DNA from: Geopsychrobacter sp.
GTDB taxonomy: Bacteria > Desulfobacterota > Desulfuromonadia > Desulfuromonadales > Geopsychrobacteraceae
Reading direction: 5' to 3'
Assembly (NCBI GenBank): GCA_030620915.1
Contig: JAUXIR010000063.1
Span: 1 to 7,693 of the forward strand
Length of the DNA: 7,693 nt
The notes below the pieces were generated by a model that saw only the letters and a program-made list of their open reading frames with translations, made no database searches and was not told the origin of the DNA. This document shows, piece by piece, positions 5,386 through 7,693 of this stretch (the first letter of the stretch is position 1; the number at the start of each line of letters is the position of its first letter). The position numbers and the translations under genes were made by a program.

Positions 5386-7431
5386 GTGAAAAATGTGAAG
5401 CTCGCCAACAAGATTATTTTCCTAAGTCTCTCCATCATTATTGTATTTTCCCTGACGACCTACTGGGTCTACTCACGTTTGAAAAGCGACCTCTATCTAG
5501 GCATGAAGACCGCCCTCCAACAGCTGGTCGTATCAACCGGGGGGATAGTTGACTACTACGTCGAGCAGCAAAAAAAAAGACTGTTATCGGAAGACCAAGC
5601 CAAATCGGCGGCGGTTGAAGCTATCCGCCATGCCCGTTTTGACGGCGAGAACTATTTTTTCATTTTAGACACCCAGGTCCGAATGATCTTGCATCCGATC
5701 GAACCCGAATTGGAGGGGCAGGTTCTGTCGGGCACCCGCGATCCTGACGGCAAGACCTTTGTGGAGATGGCCAAGTTAGCAACGACCTCTGGAGAAGGTT
5801 TTGTTTCCTACCAGTGGCTCAAATCTGGGGGCAAAGAACCGGTCTCGAAAATTTCATTTATCAAATTGCTACCGGAGTGGGGCTGGATTATTGGTTCAGG
5901 TGTCTATGTGGATGATGTGGAAACCGAGCTGTCCGCGGTGTCCTCCATGCTCCTGGTGATCATGACAAACGCCATTTTGATCTCACTGCTATTGGCCTAC
6001 TACGTCTCTCGCAGTGTGACCAGACCGCTCTCATCGACAGTACGGATGATTGAGGAGCTTAAAAATGGCAATCTCGATCTACGCCTCAATCTCGATCAGC
6101 ATGATGAAGTCGGTCAGATGGCCAGGGCCTTAGACGGCTTCGCCGATAATATGCGTGATGAAGTGCTGGCGGCGTTTAACTGCCTGGCGAAGGGTGATTT
6201 TACTTTTGAGGCGCAGGGCGTGATACGCGATCCCTTGGCCAAGACCAATGCCGCACTCAAGCAGGTCGAGCAGGAACGTGAAGCCTATCGGGTGCAGCTA
6301 CTGCAGGCGCAGAAGATAGAGTCGATCGGGCGCCTCGCTGGCGGGGTTGCGCACGATTTTAACAACATGCTTGCAATCATCTCCGGCAACGTTGAACTGG
6401 CGCTACGCAAACTCGATTCAGACAAGTCGATCAAGAGCCACCTGCAGCAGATCAAAGAGACCACCAGTAGCTCAGCCAACTTGACCCGTCAACTGCTCGG
6501 GTTTGCCCGCAAGCAGACAATCGCGCCGCACGTTCTGAACCTCAATCATGCAATCGAGGATATGCTGAAAATGCTGATTCGCCTGATCGGCGAGGATGTA
6601 GAGCTGGTCTGGAAACCTGCCCCCCTCGAATTGAAGCTGCTGATCGACCCGACACAACTGGACCAGATATTGACCAATTTGGTTGTCAACGCGCGTGATG
6701 CTGTCGCGGGGAGAGGGACTCTCGCGCTCAGTACCGAACTGATCTCCATTGATGAAGATTATTGTCGGGCACATCCCTGGTGTAAAAGCGGCGAGTATGT
6801 TCAGTTGTCTGTCAGCGACGATGGCTGCGGCATGAGCAAGGAGGTGCTCGAACACCTCTTCGAGCCCTTCTATACCACCAAGGATATCGACAAGGGAACC
6901 GGTCTCGGCCTGGCGACTGTCTATGGCATCGTCAAGCAGAACAACGGCTTCATCAATTTCTACAGCGAGCCGGATCACGGCACGACCGTCCGCACTTACT
7001 TCCCGCAAGTCAGCGCGCCGGTCGCTGCGGAAACGACGGTCAATGAAGAGGTTCCTGCTCGGGGGCATGAAACCGTTCTATTGGTCGAGGATGAAGTCAA
7101 GCTGCTCGAAATCGGTCAGCAAATACTTGAAGAGGCAGGATATCAGGTGATCGCAACATCCGATCCGCTGACGGCGCTGCAGCTAGCGGCAGATCATGAA
7201 ATGTCGATCGACCTTCTGCTGACCGACGTGATCATGCCGAAACTGAACGGCAAGGAGTTGGCCGAGCGCATGCTGGCCGTACAGCCCGGAATCAAGGTGG
7301 CATATATGTCGGGCTATGCGACTGATATTATCGCTGCACGCGGTCTGCTTGAAGATGGTGTGCAACTGCTGCAGAAGCCATTTACCACCGAAGCTCTAAC
7401 AAGAAAATTACGTGAGGTTCTGGACAGTTGA
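5386..7431 (+). CDS. sCache hybrid sensor histidine kinase with C-terminal receiver
   Basis: This is a 681-residue inner-membrane sensor kinase. The GTG start is supported by GAGGAA at 5375-5380. TM1 is about residues 9-29. The periplasmic sensor (about 34-180) is an sCache_2-type domain with ENYFFILD, H103-P104, YQWLKSGG, KISFIKL and W165-GW-IIGSGVYVDD. TM2 is about 188-207. HAMP follows (about 208-260), then a second, weaker HAMP-like stretch with AKGDF. The HisKA domain has H323 in the HDFNN box. The ATP-binding domain shows the N box around N435, DDGCGM at 478-483, FEPFYTTK near 491-498 and GTGLGLATV from 504. The C-terminal receiver has E568/D569, the phospho-acceptor D614 in LLLTDVIMP, S642 and K664 in KPF. 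All catalytic residues are present. There is no Hpt or DNA-binding domain, so phosphate must go to an unlinked partner or the receiver acts as a self-regulator. The gene follows the lipoprotein by 66 bases and is probably cotranscribed. Confidence 0.95.
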   Translation: MKNVKLANKIIFLSLSIIIVFSLTTYWVYSRLKSDLYLGMKTALQQLVVSTGGIVDYYVEQQKKRLLSEDQAKSAAVEAIRHARFDGENYFFILDTQVRMILHPIEPELEGQVLSGTRDPDGKTFVEMAKLATTSGEGFVSYQWLKSGGKEPVSKISFIKLLPEWGWIIGSGVYVDDVETELSAVSSMLLVIMTNAILISLLLAYYVSRSVTRPLSSTVRMIEELKNGNLDLRLNLDQHDEVGQMARALDGFADNMRDEVLAAFNCLAKGDFTFEAQGVIRDPLAKTNAALKQVEQEREAYRVQLLQAQKIESIGRLAGGVAHDFNNMLAIISGNVELALRKLDSDKSIKSHLQQIKETTSSSANLTRQLLGFARKQTIAPHVLNLNHAIEDMLKMLIRLIGEDVELVWKPAPLELKLLIDPTQLDQILTNLVVNARDAVAGRGTLALSTELISIDEDYCRAHPWCKSGEYVQLSVSDDGCGMSKEVLEHLFEPFYTTKDIDKGTGLGLATVYGIVKQNNGFINFYSEPDHGTTVRTYFPQVSAPVAAETTVNEEVPARGHETVLLVEDEVKLLEIGQQILEEAGYQVIATSDPLTALQLAADHEMSIDLLLTDVIMPKLNGKELAERMLAVQPGIKVAYMSGYATDIIAARGLLEDGVQLLQKPFTTEALTRKLREVLDS

Positions 7432-7485
7432 TAGGTTGAAAAGAGGCGGTCAAAATAGCGCTTGAATCGCCCCAAGTTGTCCAGA
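7419..7485 (+). other. Nested inverted repeats spanning the kinase stop codon
   Basis: TCTGGACA (7419-7426) is perfectly complementary to TGTCCAGA (7478-7485), with two wobble pairs and one further pair extending inward. Inside it, GGCGGTCAA (7445-7453) pairs with TTG plus ATCGCC (7462-7464 and 7466-7471) with one bulged A. The kinase stop codon lies between the outer left arm and the inner hairpin. No T run follows, so this may be a 3'-end RNA structure rather than a terminator. Chance is not excluded. Confidence 0.3.
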
Positions 7486-7536
7486 CACTCTTGACCTGCT
7501 TGGCGGTATCTCGCAGATCACCATCAATAGAACAGC

Positions 7537-7568
7537 AGACGCCCACGGTTACCAGATCGTGGGCGTTT
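7537..7568 (+). terminator. Hairpin likely ending the lipoprotein-kinase transcript
   Basis: ACGCCCACG (7539-7547) and CGTGGGCGT (7558-7566) form nine perfect pairs around a ten-base loop. A G-T and an A-T pair extend the stem outward to 7537 and 7568. The stem is followed by TTTCTGATTT, a weak and broken T run on the + strand. It lies 105 bases after the kinase stop. If a convergent gene ends at 7577, the same hairpin could serve both directions. It is weaker than the terminator at 3675. Confidence 0.55.
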
Positions 7569-7606
7569 CTGATTTATCAGGGGTTGTAGGACACCTGACA
7601 AATCAG
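7569..7606. repeat. Second inverted repeat adjoining the terminator hairpin
   Basis: CTGATTT (7569-7575) pairs with AAATCAG (7600-7606), and TCAGG (7577-7581) with CCTGA (7594-7598). They are separated by one A-C mismatch and enclose a 12-base loop. The repeat starts on the base after the preceding hairpin. There is no T run. It overlaps the last codons and stop of the possible minus-strand gene, so it may be part of a bidirectional termination region or a protein-binding dyad. Confidence 0.45.
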
Positions 7607-7693
7607 CCGATTTCGCTCTCCTTGCTTGTTTCTTGCCCCATATTTATTCCAGTTCAAAGCTAAAGTGTTTTCAGAAACATGATCAGGGCTATG
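7577..7693 (-). CDS. Possible C-terminal fragment of a convergent gene, product not recognised
   Basis: Reading leftward from the window edge, one minus-strand frame stays open for 38 codons and ends in TGA at 7579-7577. The other two minus frames close within about a dozen codons. The peptide is polar and protein-like (it includes ALNWNKYGARNKQGERNR and ends CQVSYNP). I do not recognise a family. The stop lies just before hairpins that could act as a shared terminator, which fits a gene convergent with the kinase. An open frame this short occurs by chance fairly often, so this is tentative. Confidence 0.3.
   Translation of the reverse strand, partial: HSPDHVSENTLALNWNKYGARNKQGERNRLICQVSYNP

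Noticed and set aside
7679..7693. ATG codons at the right edge as the start of a + strand gene
   Set aside because: No ribosome binding site lies at a suitable distance, and only a few codons are visible.
1..7693. CRISPR array, tRNA or rRNA gene, insertion sequence or prophage
   Set aside because: No short regularly spaced repeats, no tRNA-like cloverleaf, no transposase or integrase coding sequence and no terminal inverted repeats were seen.

Overview
The window holds four complete genes, all on the + strand, plus the possible tail of a fifth gene entering from the right on the minus strand. All four are sensory or chemotaxis genes. The gene styles suggest a Gram-negative, motile, probably anaerobic deltaproteobacterium of the Desulfuromonas/Geobacter/Pelobacter kind: a Cache-type chemoreceptor with a long C-terminal tail, a dedicated CheW, an sCache hybrid histidine kinase of the HDFNN type, and moderately GC-rich coding sequence. 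This placement is inferred from recalled family style, not from a search.

Layout. Positions 1-122 are a short leader with a possible sigma-70 promoter. Positions 123-3074 encode a 983-residue methyl-accepting chemotaxis protein. Its periplasmic part carries two tandem, recently duplicated Cache sensor modules, preceded by a duplicated 40-residue helical stalk. Positions 3116-3646 encode a CheW adaptor with a good ribosome binding site 41 bases after the receptor, so the two are almost certainly one operon. A strong rho-independent terminator (3675-3707) ends that unit. A second unit begins after an imperfect palindrome and a sigma-54-like -24/-12 element (3791-3806). It contains a predicted lipoprotein (3847-5319) and a hybrid histidine kinase (5386-7431, GTG start). 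The last 262 bases hold several hairpins and a 38-codon open frame on the minus strand that may be the end of a convergent gene.

The lipoprotein is the most unusual object. Its N-terminal two-thirds is a diverged copy of the Cache module of the chemoreceptor. Its C-terminal third resembles the chemoreceptor glutamine deamidase CheD, with the catalytic Thr-Cys-His arrangement in the right order and nearly the right spacing. CheD normally works in the cytoplasm on the signalling domain of receptors. This copy sits behind a lipoprotein signal peptide with no later membrane segment, so it should be outside the cytoplasmic membrane.

How the genes may work together (inference): the receptor and CheW feed a CheA encoded elsewhere, since no cheA, cheR, cheB or flagellar gene is present here. 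The lipoprotein shares the receptor's sensor fold and may bind a related ligand, compete for it, or modify a periplasmic partner. The adjacent hybrid kinase has a different sensor (sCache) and could read the same chemical environment, passing phosphate to its own receiver and then to an unlinked partner.
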